A model generated the notes under the pieces. The model was not told the DNA's origin, ran no database searches, and saw nothing but the letters and a program-made list of their open reading frames with translations. A DNA stretch of 64,000 nucleotides from Leptospira fainei serovar Hurstbridge str. BUT 6. Lineage in GTDB: Bacteria; Spirochaetota; Leptospiria; Leptospirales; Leptospiraceae. The stretch's first letter is position 1. Every line of letters starts with the position of its first letter. A program made the position numbers and the translations under genes. Positions 28,387 through 37,536 of this stretch are shown here, in pieces. The DNA lies in assembly GCF_000306235.2 (NCBI RefSeq), contig NZ_AKWZ02000004.1, forward strand, positions 140,872 through 204,871, given 5' to 3'.

Positions 28387-28486
28387 CAAGATAGGTTAGC
28401 TCCTGCCCTTAGAATTTATTTCCGCCGATCGCCTCGATCGATTCAGGAAGTCGGCCGAGATTTCTCCGAGACCGGAAAAATGAATA

Positions 28487-28512
28487 GAGTACAATTTCCG
28501 GAATTTGCACTC
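28487..28512. promoter_or_regulatory. 26-bp palindrome, copy 2 of candidate operator
   Basis: Outer arms GAGT and ACTC and inner CAATTTCCGGAATTTG. 22 of 26 positions are symmetric. The centre-to-centre distance to copy 1 is 126 bp, which is twelve turns of 10.5 bp, so two bound proteins would face the same side of the helix. Confidence 0.5.
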
Positions 28513-28930
28513 CACTTTCATCACATCAATGAACTCGTATAGTTATAGTATTATTATACTTAATTTTATATTAATATTTATTGTTAAATCTTTTCACATA
28601 AATTCCAATTTCTTAAATTTGGAATACTTTTCTCCGCCCTTTCGGAACCAAAAACGAAAATCACTTCGACGAAAAAGGGGGCTAAAAATATCGTCTCCCA
28701 AAACGCAAAAGAACCGCCCTCTTTTAACAGACAACTCGCAATATGCGGTAGAAACATTCAAAATCTACCTCTGCCATTCTTTTATTTAAATAATTCTAAA
28801 TTATATTTTTATAATACTAAAAAGTAAACCTTCCGTAATGCAGCCGTAACCATTTTTCCGGATAACATTCATATCGGAATGAATTAGCAATTCAATCGCC
28901 AGTTCCGAAATACACGAACGGAAAAATGAA

Positions 28931-30706
28931 ATGAATAAGCTTATTAGGAGGATCGCAATAACGGCATTCCTTCTGCCTTTGTCAGGAAATCTTTTTTCAA
29001 AAGACTTATACGTAGATAAAACAACCGGGCAAGTCTTTGCCGCTCCCGGCGCAAATAGAGTCAAGCTCCAAGACGACTCGAACGCACCGGCCCAAGATAA
29101 CGGGAACGGAGCAGACAAATCGAATGCTGACCCGAGCAAAGTCGATAACGGACTTACCCAAGAAAACAATTTTCAAAAGGGTTACGGCTTTACGGACGTG
29201 CCTAACCAATCCGCTCACCGCCCAAGAGATCCGCAAAAAGAGAAATTAACGATCTACGGAAGACTTCAATTTCGCGGAATTGCGGGATCGAAGGACACCA
29301 ACTACAGCAACGGCCATGATAACTTCCAAGCAGTCGACTGGAACGTCAGACGACTCCGCCTCGGTGCAATGTATGAAGGCGCTGATTGGTGGGGAGGCTT
29401 GGTCAATATTCGTTTAGAGAACCTAGTCGCTAGACCGGAATTAAGTCCTGCAACTACGGCTACCGCCTGTACGAACGCGGCTTGTACTCAAACTACGACT
29501 GTTGTGACTAAGGGCCAAACCTTAGCGAATAACAGAGGCGCCGTTCAGGAAGCGGTCGTTTGGCTCCAATCGAAATATGCGAATTCTCGTATAAGCCTCG
29601 GTCAGCTCAACGTTCCGTTCAACCGCGAATACATCGCTTCCTCTCAGAACTTAGTCAACATTGAGCGCTCCATGATCACTGCTGCTCTCCCTCAATTCGA
29701 TATGGGAGCCATGCTGAACGTTCACCCTCTGAAACAAATCTTGGGCGACAAATACACGCAAATGCTCACCGTAACCGGGTATGTCGGAAACGGTAGAGGT
29801 GCTGGCGGCGACTACGGAACAGGTCGTAAAATCGATTTATTCAACACCAGAAACGGAAATGCAGGAACGATAACAACCGCACCTACCTACATCTGGCGCG
29901 TAGTTTTCAACCCTCTGGGTGGTCTCGTGAACCAAGTCGGAAAAGAAGTCGGTTGGCATGAAGGAGAAGAGATCTTCCAATCCAGAACCAAATGGTCCAT
30001 CGGTGCGGCTGGCTGGCAAACGGCAAGTTTCAATACCATCGCCACCTCCACGATTCCCGCCTTAGTCGACGCTTATCCGAGAGGAGCTGCTGCGGTTAAC
30101 ATCGTAACTCCTCAGAGTACTCCGGATAACGGGACTACCGGTACTTCGGCAAACGGGTTTGGATTCGGAATTCCATACGGTCTTCCCGGTTCCAGCAACG
30201 CTACGTTGGTGCAAAATAACTCGACTACGCCTGCTTCTCCTCGTTGGGGTCTCGTGGCGCACACTTACGATACGACTTTCTATTCCAACGGAATTTACGT
30301 AAACGCAGCGTATACGAAAATGAGCGGTCCTGCATCCAACAATACGATGGGTTACCATGTAACATTGGGGTATAACGTTCCGATTCTTGCGAAATACTAT
30401 ATCATGCCTGTCGTCAGATATGACTACCTGCAAGGTGACTTCAATCGGGATCATCATATCGATCCGAGCGATGCATATCGTTCCTACTGGGCGGGTATAA
30501 ATCTCTACTTGGATAAGCATTTGATGAAACTTCAACTTTTCTATAATGACTTTCACACCATGTTAGGATATAATCCTGCTACCGGAGGCGCCAAAGCTCT
30601 GGACAACCAGGCGATTATCCTACAAGCTCAGTTTAGCTTTCAAACAGGTGTGTCGACCAATGAGAAACAGTATTCTGCAGCGGAGGGGAACGCCAGATCT
30701 AACTAA
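28931..30706 (+). CDS. porin-like outer-membrane beta-barrel protein
   Basis: A 591-residue exported protein. A signal peptide (IAITAFLLPLSGNLFS, cleaved near 23) is followed by a 65-residue low-complexity Asn/Asp/Pro-rich region. A long stretch of alternating strands rich in aromatic and glycine residues then follows (LTIYGRLQFRGIAG at the first strand, KLQLFYNDFHTMLGY and IILQAQFSFQTGV near the end). YGRLQ at the start and the arrangement resemble OprO/OprP phosphate-selective porins. The C-terminus lacks a final Phe, ending with a polar tail. A small lipoprotein gene follows after 25 bases. Confidence 0.7.
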   Translation: MNKLIRRIAITAFLLPLSGNLFSKDLYVDKTTGQVFAAPGANRVKLQDDSNAPAQDNGNGADKSNADPSKVDNGLTQENNFQKGYGFTDVPNQSAHRPRDPQKEKLTIYGRLQFRGIAGSKDTNYSNGHDNFQAVDWNVRRLRLGAMYEGADWWGGLVNIRLENLVARPELSPATTATACTNAACTQTTTVVTKGQTLANNRGAVQEAVVWLQSKYANSRISLGQLNVPFNREYIASSQNLVNIERSMITAALPQFDMGAMLNVHPLKQILGDKYTQMLTVTGYVGNGRGAGGDYGTGRKIDLFNTRNGNAGTITTAPTYIWRVVFNPLGGLVNQVGKEVGWHEGEEIFQSRTKWSIGAAGWQTASFNTIATSTIPALVDAYPRGAAAVNIVTPQSTPDNGTTGTSANGFGFGIPYGLPGSSNATLVQNNSTTPASPRWGLVAHTYDTTFYSNGIYVNAAYTKMSGPASNNTMGYHVTLGYNVPILAKYYIMPVVRYDYLQGDFNRDHHIDPSDAYRSYWAGINLYLDKHLMKLQLFYNDFHTMLGYNPATGGAKALDNQAIILQAQFSFQTGVSTNEKQYSAAEGNARSN

Positions 30707-30731
30707 TCGCGCGATCTGAAACGGAAAAATT

Positions 30732-31181
30732 ATGAAATCAATATTAATTAAAACATTAATCATCGCTTTATCCTTCGGATACGTCGGATGTAGCAATAAG
30801 GGTAAAACGAACGATTCGGATTATAGCGGATTGCTAGCGTCGATTTTAGCGGCGCCCGCACCCGATGGAACCAAATCCGTCGTGAAAATCACGCAGCTCG
30901 ATTCGGTATCCTGGACAGGAGTTTGTTTCGATAGCTTTACCATTGGAAACAGCGGCGTCAGTGCTTCGGGAACGGATTTTTTTAACGCGACTCTGGGAGC
31001 TTTGCAAAGTGCGCCTCCTTTAGTTCTGGAAAAGACTTCCAAATCCACCTGCTCGACTTTGGGATTTCCCGGAGGGATCACTCAAAGAAGCACGGACAAT
31101 AACTTCAATTACAAAGTTTATTATTGTAATCCGGACGTAGGAGTCTGTACTTTCAGCGCCATACAAGCCGCCGGTTTCTAA
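30732..31181 (+). CDS. small lipoprotein of unknown function
   Basis: 149 residues with a clear lipoprotein signal (LIIALSFGYVGC, lipidated Cys near 21). The mature part is small, polar and Ser/Thr-rich, with five further cysteines, at least two of which could pair (CFDSF, CSTLG, CNPDVGVC). No family recognised. It lies 25 bases after the porin-like gene and just before a strong terminator, so the two form an operon and probably act together at the outer membrane. Confidence 0.75.
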   Translation: MKSILIKTLIIALSFGYVGCSNKGKTNDSDYSGLLASILAAPAPDGTKSVVKITQLDSVSWTGVCFDSFTIGNSGVSASGTDFFNATLGALQSAPPLVLEKTSKSTCSTLGFPGGITQRSTDNNFNYKVYYCNPDVGVCTFSAIQAAGF

Positions 31182-31211
31182 TCAGCGTAGTACTTTTAGA
31201 GTTATCACTGA

Positions 31212-31236
31212 GGCGGAGGAAACTCCGCCTTTTTTC
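31212..31236 (+). terminator. rho-independent terminator
   Basis: GGCGGAG (31212-31218), loop GAAA, CTCCGCC (31223-31229), then a run of seven T. It ends the porin/lipoprotein transcript and shields the convergent efflux operon. Confidence 0.9.
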
Positions 31237-31254
31237 TTTCCGAGAATAAATCGA

Positions 31255-34200
31255 CTATCCCTTTCCTCGTTTCACTCTATGAATAAACCTCGCGTATACG
31301 ACCGGAATAACGATCAACGTTAAAAGACTTGCGCTGATAAGTCCGCCGATCACTACCGTAGCTAAAGGTCGTTGCACTTCCGCTCCCGGCGAAGTCGACA
31401 ATGCCATCGGTAGAAACCCGATGGACGCAAGTAATGCGGTCGTGATTACGGGACGTAACCGATGCTCCGCCGCTTTTTTGATTGCGGTTACCGAGTCTGA
31501 CCCATCAATTTCCTCCTCTCTGGCAAACGTGACCAAGACGAGTCCGTTCAAAATCGCGATTCCGAACAAGGCTATAAATCCTATTCCTGCAGGAATGCTG
31601 AACGGCATCCCCCTTAGCAGAAGAGAAAATACTCCGCCGGTAATCGCAAAAGGAACGTTCAAGAAGATTAATAGCGCCGGAGAAGGTTCGCGAAACGCTA
31701 AATATAGAAAAAGGAAAATGACCACCAAGGTGATCGGAACGACAAGCAGAAGAGTCGAACGAGCCGAATTGTATTTTTTGAACTCTCCTCCCAACTCATA
31801 ACGATAGCCCGGAGGGAAAACGATTTTGGATCTGATGCGATCATCCACCCTCCGTACCGTACTGAGCATGTCGCTCCCTCTTACGTTGAATTGCACAAGC
31901 GCCAATCGATATTGATTTTCATGGTTGATCTGGACAGGACCGTCTTCGATAGAAACGTCGGCAAGCTCCCCGAAAGGCACGATCTTTCCTTTCGTGCCCA
32001 CCGGCAGGGCGCGAAGACTTCCCAAATCATTCTCCAATTTCCAATCGGAAACGACCGTAATTTCAAAACGTTTCTGCCCTTCGAATAAGATGCCGACGGG
32101 ATATCCGGATGCTAAGGACTCCGCGATTTGATTCACGTCGTTTACGTTATACCCGTATCTTGCCATAGCTTCCCGTTTAGGACGAATCCGTAAATACTCC
32201 AATCCCGAAAGTTGTTCGATGCGCAGGTCGGCGACTCCCTCGACTCCTCTAGAGATCGTCGCTATCTTTTCCGCTAGAGCTTTCAACGTTGCTAATTCTT
32301 CCCCGAAGATTTTAATCCCCACATCGGATCGAATCCCAGCAATCATTTCGTTCGTTCTCATCTGAATCGGCTGAGAAATTCCGAAAGCGACTTCCGGAAC
32401 CGATTCGGAAACCGTTTTGGAAATTTCCTCTTCGAACTCCTGTTTGGTGAACCTCCATTCTTTGCGCGGTTTCAATTCCAAAAACACATCCGTTTTATCC
32501 AGCCCCATCGGTTCGTTTGCGAGCTCAGGCGATCCGGTCTTGGAAACGATGCTTGTAATTTCGGGAAATTTTGCCAGTAAGGCTTTTTCAATCTTCATGG
32601 AAGTGTCTAAAGATTGCTGCAGAGAACTGGAAGGTAAACGTAATATTTCCAGTAGTATGGAACCTTCATCCATGGTCGGAATAAACTCCGCACCCATGAA
32701 TACGAACCCGATAATGGCCAGAGCAAAAGCTCCCAGTGCGGAGAGGATAACTCGTTTTGAATTCCCCATCGCCTTCTCCAAAAAAGGCCTATATATGCGG
32801 CTGATTTTTCTGAAGAGCGCCGTTTCTTCTTCTTGATGAATTTTAGGATCCAAAAAGTAGGAAGCTAACACCGGTATAAGCGTTAACGTTAGAAAGAACG
32901 CGCCTAAGAGCGCAAACAAAACCGTTAACGCCATCGGGATAAACATCTTCCCTTCCGTTCCGGATAAGGTGAGAATCGGAAGATAAACTACTGCGATGAT
33001 GATCTCTCCGAAAATAGTCGCCTTCCTAACTTCTATCGTTGCCGTAAGAATCGTTTCTCTTCTCTCTTCGAAAGTAAGTCTTCGACCCTTTTCCTTGGCT
33101 AATTCCAATAATCGTCGAAACGAATTCTCCACCAAAATGACGGCACCGTCCACGATGAGTCCGAAATCGATCGCTCCCATCGACATCAAATTGGCCGGTA
33201 AATCGCGAAACCTCATTATGGAGATTGCAAACAACATCGCAAACGGAATCGTAACGGCGATGACTAAGCCGGAGCGCAGATCGCCGATCATTAAAAATAA
33301 GACGATGATGACAAGAAATGCACCTTCCCCCAAATTCCATAAAACGGTATTGATCGTATTTTTAACCATTATGGATCTGTCATAAAAGGGTTCGATCTCC
33401 ATCCCTGCAGGTAGAGTCTTCTTTATTTCCTCCAGCTTTTTCTTAATCCCGTCGGTTACTTCCAAAGAATTTTCGTTAACCAACATTAAAGCGATCGCGC
33501 CGACTACTTCCCCCTTCCCTTCCATCGTTGCTCCTCCTTTACGGAGACGGTATCCTTCCTCAACCCTCGCCACCGACGAAAGATAAATAGGAAACCCGTC
33601 CGGAGTTTTTCCGATCGAAATTCTATAAAAGTCCTCCCGACCTTTCAAGAGTCCGTCCGTCCCGATCACGAGGTGCTCCTTACTTTTTTCGATGTACCCG
33701 CCGCCTGTCGAAGTATTATTGACTAACACCGCATCGGAAACGTCCTTCACACCCAAACCCAACGCTGCGATTTTCGATATATCGACGACGATTCTATACT
33801 GCTTAACCTTTCCACCGAAGGTATTAACTTCAACGACTCCGTGAACCGTCTTCAAAACGGGGTTGACGAACCAGTTTAAATAAGTCGTAAGTTCGGTTAA
33901 CGAATGGGTTTTACTCTTTAGAATAAATTGATATACCTCTCCCAATCCCGTAGAGATCGGGCCGATCTGAGGAGCCCCGTAGTTTTTAGGAATCTGACTG
34001 GATACGTCCACTAATTTCTCGCTAACGAGTTGGCGACTCAGATATAAGTCCGCTCCTTCTTCGAAAACGATCGTGACGATCGAAAAGCCGTATCTGGAAA
34101 CCGACCGTACTTCTTGTAATTTAGGAATTCCTGATACTGCTCTCTCTATCGGATAAGTTACATACTGTTCGATTTCCAAAGTCGACAAGGCCGGTGCGGT

Positions 34201-34359
34201 TGTTATAATCTGTACCTGAACGTTTGTTATATCCGGAACGGCATCGATTTTTAATCGCCTCGCAGAATCGACCCCGATACCGAAAAGCAGTATCGAAAAG
34301 ACTATGATTGCAAGACGGTTGTGGAGACTCCAGCGGACGATGGCGGTTAAGAATTCCAT
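31255..34359 (-). CDS. czcA: heavy-metal efflux RND transporter, CzcA/CusA family
   Basis: A 1034-residue inner-membrane proton-driven pump with the RND layout: helix 1 at the N-terminus, a large periplasmic loop, helices 2-6, a second large loop and helices 7-12. The heavy-metal (HME) subfamily is shown by AIDFGLIVDGAVILVENSF near residue 400, with the conserved Asp pair used in proton relay. It starts with ATG inside TAATG, sharing a base with the stop of the adaptor gene, and has GGAGG just upstream, so translation is coupled. Zn/Cd/Co versus Cu/Ag cannot be decided by eye; the methionine triad of CusA was not assigned. Confidence 0.93.
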   Translation of the reverse strand: MEFLTAIVRWSLHNRLAIIVFSILLFGIGVDSARRLKIDAVPDITNVQVQIITTAPALSTLEIEQYVTYPIERAVSGIPKLQEVRSVSRYGFSIVTIVFEEGADLYLSRQLVSEKLVDVSSQIPKNYGAPQIGPISTGLGEVYQFILKSKTHSLTELTTYLNWFVNPVLKTVHGVVEVNTFGGKVKQYRIVVDISKIAALGLGVKDVSDAVLVNNTSTGGGYIEKSKEHLVIGTDGLLKGREDFYRISIGKTPDGFPIYLSSVARVEEGYRLRKGGATMEGKGEVVGAIALMLVNENSLEVTDGIKKKLEEIKKTLPAGMEIEPFYDRSIMVKNTINTVLWNLGEGAFLVIIVLFLMIGDLRSGLVIAVTIPFAMLFAISIMRFRDLPANLMSMGAIDFGLIVDGAVILVENSFRRLLELAKEKGRRLTFEERRETILTATIEVRKATIFGEIIIAVVYLPILTLSGTEGKMFIPMALTVLFALLGAFFLTLTLIPVLASYFLDPKIHQEEETALFRKISRIYRPFLEKAMGNSKRVILSALGAFALAIIGFVFMGAEFIPTMDEGSILLEILRLPSSSLQQSLDTSMKIEKALLAKFPEITSIVSKTGSPELANEPMGLDKTDVFLELKPRKEWRFTKQEFEEEISKTVSESVPEVAFGISQPIQMRTNEMIAGIRSDVGIKIFGEELATLKALAEKIATISRGVEGVADLRIEQLSGLEYLRIRPKREAMARYGYNVNDVNQIAESLASGYPVGILFEGQKRFEITVVSDWKLENDLGSLRALPVGTKGKIVPFGELADVSIEDGPVQINHENQYRLALVQFNVRGSDMLSTVRRVDDRIRSKIVFPPGYRYELGGEFKKYNSARSTLLLVVPITLVVIFLFLYLAFREPSPALLIFLNVPFAITGGVFSLLLRGMPFSIPAGIGFIALFGIAILNGLVLVTFAREEEIDGSDSVTAIKKAAEHRLRPVITTALLASIGFLPMALSTSPGAEVQRPLATVVIGGLISASLLTLIVIPVVYARFIHRVKRGKG

Positions 34360-35522
34360 TATCCCTCCTCGCCGAACGATGATTTTAGAAGAAGAGATTT
34401 CAATTCGAAGACTCCTTGAGTCACGACTTCTTCTCCCGGGTCAAGACCGTTCAGAATCTCAACCATTCCGTCTTCCGAATTGGCTACTCTTACGATTTTC
34501 GGAATATAAGTATCGGAATCTTTTCTTATAAACACGTAATCTGAATTACTTATTTTGAATATAGAACTTTCCGGAACCAAAATCCCGCTTCCCGTATCAG
34601 TTACGACTTTCGCCGTTCCGAAGAGGCCGATCTTCGCCTTTCTGCCCTTATTCTTAAAAACTAATCTGGCGTGAACGGTTCGCGAAGCGATATCCACTTG
34701 TTCTCCAATATGTTCCAAAACGCCTTCGAATAACAGATCAGGATAAGAGTTGAGAACGACATCCGCCTTATCGCCTTCCGTTACCTTGCCTAAATCCGCC
34801 TCAAAGATCTTTGCCATGAACCAAAGCTCGGAGATATTCCCAATCGTCGCTAAATTCTGAGTTCCCGGAACCATTGCGCCCGGTAACGCGTTTCTGTTCA
34901 AAACGATCCCGGCAATAGGAGAGTGGATGTAGTATTTACCGGTCGTCTCTTCGCCCGGCTCTAGTCCGTTTGCACGGAGATTTTCCTCCGAAGCTTTTAA
35001 ATCGGCGGCAATAACTTTCAGATTCGCCTCCGCATCGATTTCCTCCTGCTTTGCGGCAAGCTTCATCGAGACTAAATTGCGAACCCGATCCACGTTTTGA
35101 GAAGCGGCGGAATGCCGAGTCTTAGCGGAATTATATGCGGATCGAAGTCTAGCTAAATCCGGCGAGTCCAAAACGGCTAATAGTTGTCCTTTGGAAACTT
35201 GCGATCCCTCCACGAATTTAACGGTTACTATGCGACCGGCAACTCTGGCTGGGACTTCGATTATCCGGTCCGGGACGGGCGCGACTTCTCCGATTAACGA
35301 GATAGTTCGTCGAAAATTTCTTTTTTCGATTCGTACAGTCGTAATATGAAATAGATCCAATTGCTCTTTATCCAGAGTGACGGATCCGGCACCGGGTTCC
35401 GGCGAATCTGACATTTCCGAATGAAGCGATTTCGTTTTCGATTTTAAAAATTTCTTATATAAAAAATACGAACCACTTACGACGAACGCGATAAGTAATG
35501 CTGATAGAATGATGCGTTTCAT
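34359..35522 (-). CDS. czcB: RND efflux periplasmic adaptor, CzcB-like
   Basis: A 387-residue membrane-fusion protein with an N-terminal membrane anchor (IILSALLIAFVVSGSYFLYKK). A lipoyl-like half (PARVAGRIVTVKFVEGSQVSKGQLLAVLDSP, split around residues 90-120) is followed by a helical hairpin and a second half with IHSPIAGIVLNRNALPGAMV. It links CzcA to the outer-membrane channel. It overlaps both neighbours by one base (TAATG at each junction), a tight translational chain. There is no His-rich metal-binding extension of the kind seen in some CzcB proteins. Confidence 0.92.
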   Translation of the reverse strand: MKRIILSALLIAFVVSGSYFLYKKFLKSKTKSLHSEMSDSPEPGAGSVTLDKEQLDLFHITTVRIEKRNFRRTISLIGEVAPVPDRIIEVPARVAGRIVTVKFVEGSQVSKGQLLAVLDSPDLARLRSAYNSAKTRHSAASQNVDRVRNLVSMKLAAKQEEIDAEANLKVIAADLKASEENLRANGLEPGEETTGKYYIHSPIAGIVLNRNALPGAMVPGTQNLATIGNISELWFMAKIFEADLGKVTEGDKADVVLNSYPDLLFEGVLEHIGEQVDIASRTVHARLVFKNKGRKAKIGLFGTAKVVTDTGSGILVPESSIFKISNSDYVFIRKDSDTYIPKIVRVANSEDGMVEILNGLDPGEEVVTQGVFELKSLLLKSSFGEEG

Positions 35523-36835
35523 TATTTGATTTCCTGGATATTATCCTCGAATGAAAGTCCGATCGCACGGACCAATTCAACTTGCGCAAGAGCGTATTCG
35601 GTTCGAGAAAGGATAAAGTTCAACTTTGCACCGGTCAAAATTCTTTGAGAATTTAAAGCATCGACCACTTTGATTCTTCCCGTACGAAGAGCCTCCCTCA
35701 AGAGGTCCAGGTCTTTATCAAGATCCCGTAAATAACTCGCATCGTACTGTTCTATTTCCGTTCTGAGCGCCAAGTAGGAAGATACCGCGTGAACGATTTC
35801 CAGCCTAACGTTCCTTTCTTGGAGCCTTGCGTTTTCCTGAGCCTGTTCCTTCACGGAAGAAGCGCTTCGAATCTCTCCTTCGTAGGTTCTCCAAAGAGTC
35901 AGCGGCAGACTCACTTGCGCCCCCGCGACTTTTTCGTTGAAACCGTCCGACTGGATGAATCCTCCGATCGTTAGATTAGGAATTCTTTGCAGTTTCGTTT
36001 GCTCCAAACGTCTGGCGGCTAAAATGATTTCACCTTCGGAAACTCCGATCTCGGGCCGATTTGCGAGAGCGATTTTCACCAAGCTAACGATATCGTTCGG
36101 CAATTCTTTCAACGCGATACCGGTGATCTCTAATTCAAGGTTGGCATCGGGATTCAAATTCAGCAGGATTAAAAGTTCCCCCTTGGCCGAATCCATTTTT
36201 CTTTCCGCTTGTTTGAGCAGTTTCCATAGACGGAGCTCCTCCGCTCTTGCGACATCCACATCCATCGCGGGGGCGACTCCCTCGTTTGCTCTCGCGGCGG
36301 AAAGATCGCGTAGATCCTTTGCAACTTCATAAAGTTGTTTTGTTCCGTCGAATTCTCTCTTGAAGCCGGAGTATCTTAAAGCGGACGAAATAGTACGTGA
36401 AAGCATATTCCTTCGTACGGCTTCCAACCTGCCCGCCTGCACTTTATACTCCTCATCCGCGACCTGTTGAGCCTTTTCTCTTTTACCGCCGACATAGATT
36501 TCTTGAGTCACCAAAGTTTGGTAATTCGTCGCGACCGGTGCAGGTCCGGTTCCGAGAGGACCTCCCTCGGACGGAGTTCCTTTCCGATGGGCAAGATAGG
36601 CGCTGGCAACCGGATTGGATGGGAATAAATAAGAAGCGACCAGCTTTCGTCCGGAAATTTCTTTCAGCTTCAATTGTTCGGATCGATATTCGGGACTCGC
36701 TTCTAAGACGCAAATCGTAATGCGTCGCAAATCCATTATACCTGCACAGGACGGACTGCCAGGTTGTGAAGCCGCCTGTGAATAAGCGCTTCCCGGCATG
36801 ACGACACAGAGAAGCCATAAAATAAGTATGCGCAT
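35522..36835 (-). CDS. czcC: TolC-family outer-membrane efflux protein, CzcC-like
   Basis: A 437-residue exported protein with signal peptide ILWLLCVVMPGSAYSQA and two long helical repeats typical of TolC channels (for example ARANEGVAPAMDVDVARAEE and LREALRTGRIKVVDALNSQR, each with a G-x-x-x-x-x-D turn). It begins the three-gene chain. AGGAGG lies four bases before its ATG and is closely preceded by alternative hairpins (separate entry), so translation may be controlled at this point. Confidence 0.92.
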   Translation of the reverse strand: MRILILWLLCVVMPGSAYSQAASQPGSPSCAGIMDLRRITICVLEASPEYRSEQLKLKEISGRKLVASYLFPSNPVASAYLAHRKGTPSEGGPLGTGPAPVATNYQTLVTQEIYVGGKREKAQQVADEEYKVQAGRLEAVRRNMLSRTISSALRYSGFKREFDGTKQLYEVAKDLRDLSAARANEGVAPAMDVDVARAEELRLWKLLKQAERKMDSAKGELLILLNLNPDANLELEITGIALKELPNDIVSLVKIALANRPEIGVSEGEIILAARRLEQTKLQRIPNLTIGGFIQSDGFNEKVAGAQVSLPLTLWRTYEGEIRSASSVKEQAQENARLQERNVRLEIVHAVSSYLALRTEIEQYDASYLRDLDKDLDLLREALRTGRIKVVDALNSQRILTGAKLNFILSRTEYALAQVELVRAIGLSFEDNIQEIK

Positions 36836-36877
36836 AGTACCTCCTAGGGGAGGATTTAATGAAATAGAGATCCTCCC
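36836..36877 (-). promoter_or_regulatory. leader hairpins overlapping the czcC ribosome site
   Basis: Read on the minus strand, GGGAGGAT (36877-36870) can pair perfectly with ATCCTCCC (36855-36848), leaving the ribosome site AGGAGG (36845-36840) free. Alternatively CCTCC from the second arm can pair with GGAGG of the ribosome site across a CCTA loop and hide it. The two structures exclude each other, as in translational switches. No known riboswitch aptamer is recognised. Confidence 0.45.
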
Positions 36878-36892
36878 GCGGTTCGCTGATGA

Positions 36893-37240
36893 TTAAGCGA
36901 AGAAGGTTCGAGGGGGCCGGAATAGGCGAATCGGTTGTTCGAAGGCAAGAACGACCGGCTTCGAAGACGGGTAATAAAGGACGGATAGTCGGCTATAAAT
37001 TCTGGCTACGTACAAATCCCAGGATACGAAGAGAGTTAAATTACAAGGGCAGTTAATGCAGACGTGGTTCGATTCTCCATCGTGACCGGGAGTGTGTTCC
37101 GCATACGGGCAATGTTCTTCCGCCACGCCTAAGGCTCCGCATACCGCCTCGTTATCGACTATCTTTTGATAACCGAAATTCACGATAAACAGAAGTACAA
37201 ATACTTTAAGTAAAAGTTTTGAAAGCCAATGACCGAACAT
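36893..37240 (-). CDS. small Cys/His-rich exported protein leading the metal-efflux operon
   Basis: 115 residues. A hydrophobic N-terminal segment (LLLKVFVLLFIVNFGY) would export or anchor it. The next 45 residues contain AVCGALGVAEEHCPYAEH, TPGHDGESNHVC and CINCPC, giving five Cys and four His, a likely metal-binding patch. The C-terminus ends in RLFRPPRTFFA, similar in style to CzcI/DUF2946-type proteins that precede czc genes; that comparison is tentative. It lies 57 bases upstream of czcC on the same strand and probably senses or buffers the exported metal. Confidence 0.65.
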   Translation of the reverse strand: MFGHWLSKLLLKVFVLLFIVNFGYQKIVDNEAVCGALGVAEEHCPYAEHTPGHDGESNHVCINCPCNLTLFVSWDLYVARIYSRLSVLYYPSSKPVVLAFEQPIRLFRPPRTFFA

Positions 37241-37536
37241 TCAGTGCGATTTTCCCGCCTACTATGCAATAAGACTACGCATCCGGGAGAATTCAATCAA
37301 ATTCTTTATGAATCATGTTTTGTGAAGGAATCAAAATAAAAGTCAATCTTTTGACCATCCCGAATGCGGAGGACGGACATTCATTCTGAAATCCAATCTC
37401 AAATCAATGAAGAATCTCAAACGGGATTTCATTTCGCTTTAAGAGCTTTCGAGAATAAATCATAAATCCGCCAAGACATAACATAATGGATTCGCATTCG
37501 TTTCCGGAATGCAAAAAAGAATCTTCCGGCTTCCAT

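Larger units (their letters stand above)
28130..28930. other. 800-bp divergent intergenic region
   Basis: It lies between the DISM-AraC regulator (leftward) and the porin-like gene (rightward). It contains two related palindromes (listed separately). The part 28540-28640 is very AT-rich and could carry promoters. Frames at 28351-28542 and 28505-28789 have no coding signature and are not annotated. AGGAGGATC at about 28946 lies inside the porin frame, so it does not decide the porin start. Confidence 0.6.

Noticed and set aside
28351..28789. Two overlapping plus-strand frames of 63 and 94 codons in the porin upstream region
   Set aside because: No coding bias or ribosome site. The similar segments in the first frame (HFPEIGLQ and QFPEFALH) come from the two palindromes rather than from a protein repeat.
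37241..37536. Promoter and metal-regulator operator in front of the efflux operon
   Set aside because: TTGATT and TAGTCT 17 bases apart on the minus strand are only a weak match, and no clear MerR- or ArsR-type dyad is visible, so I did not list it as a feature.
37485..37536. TTTCCGGAATGC-type dyad resembling the palindrome pair at 28.4 kb
   Set aside because: Only the short TTTCCGGAA core is shared; the outer arms do not match, and it lies beyond the 3' end of a gene.
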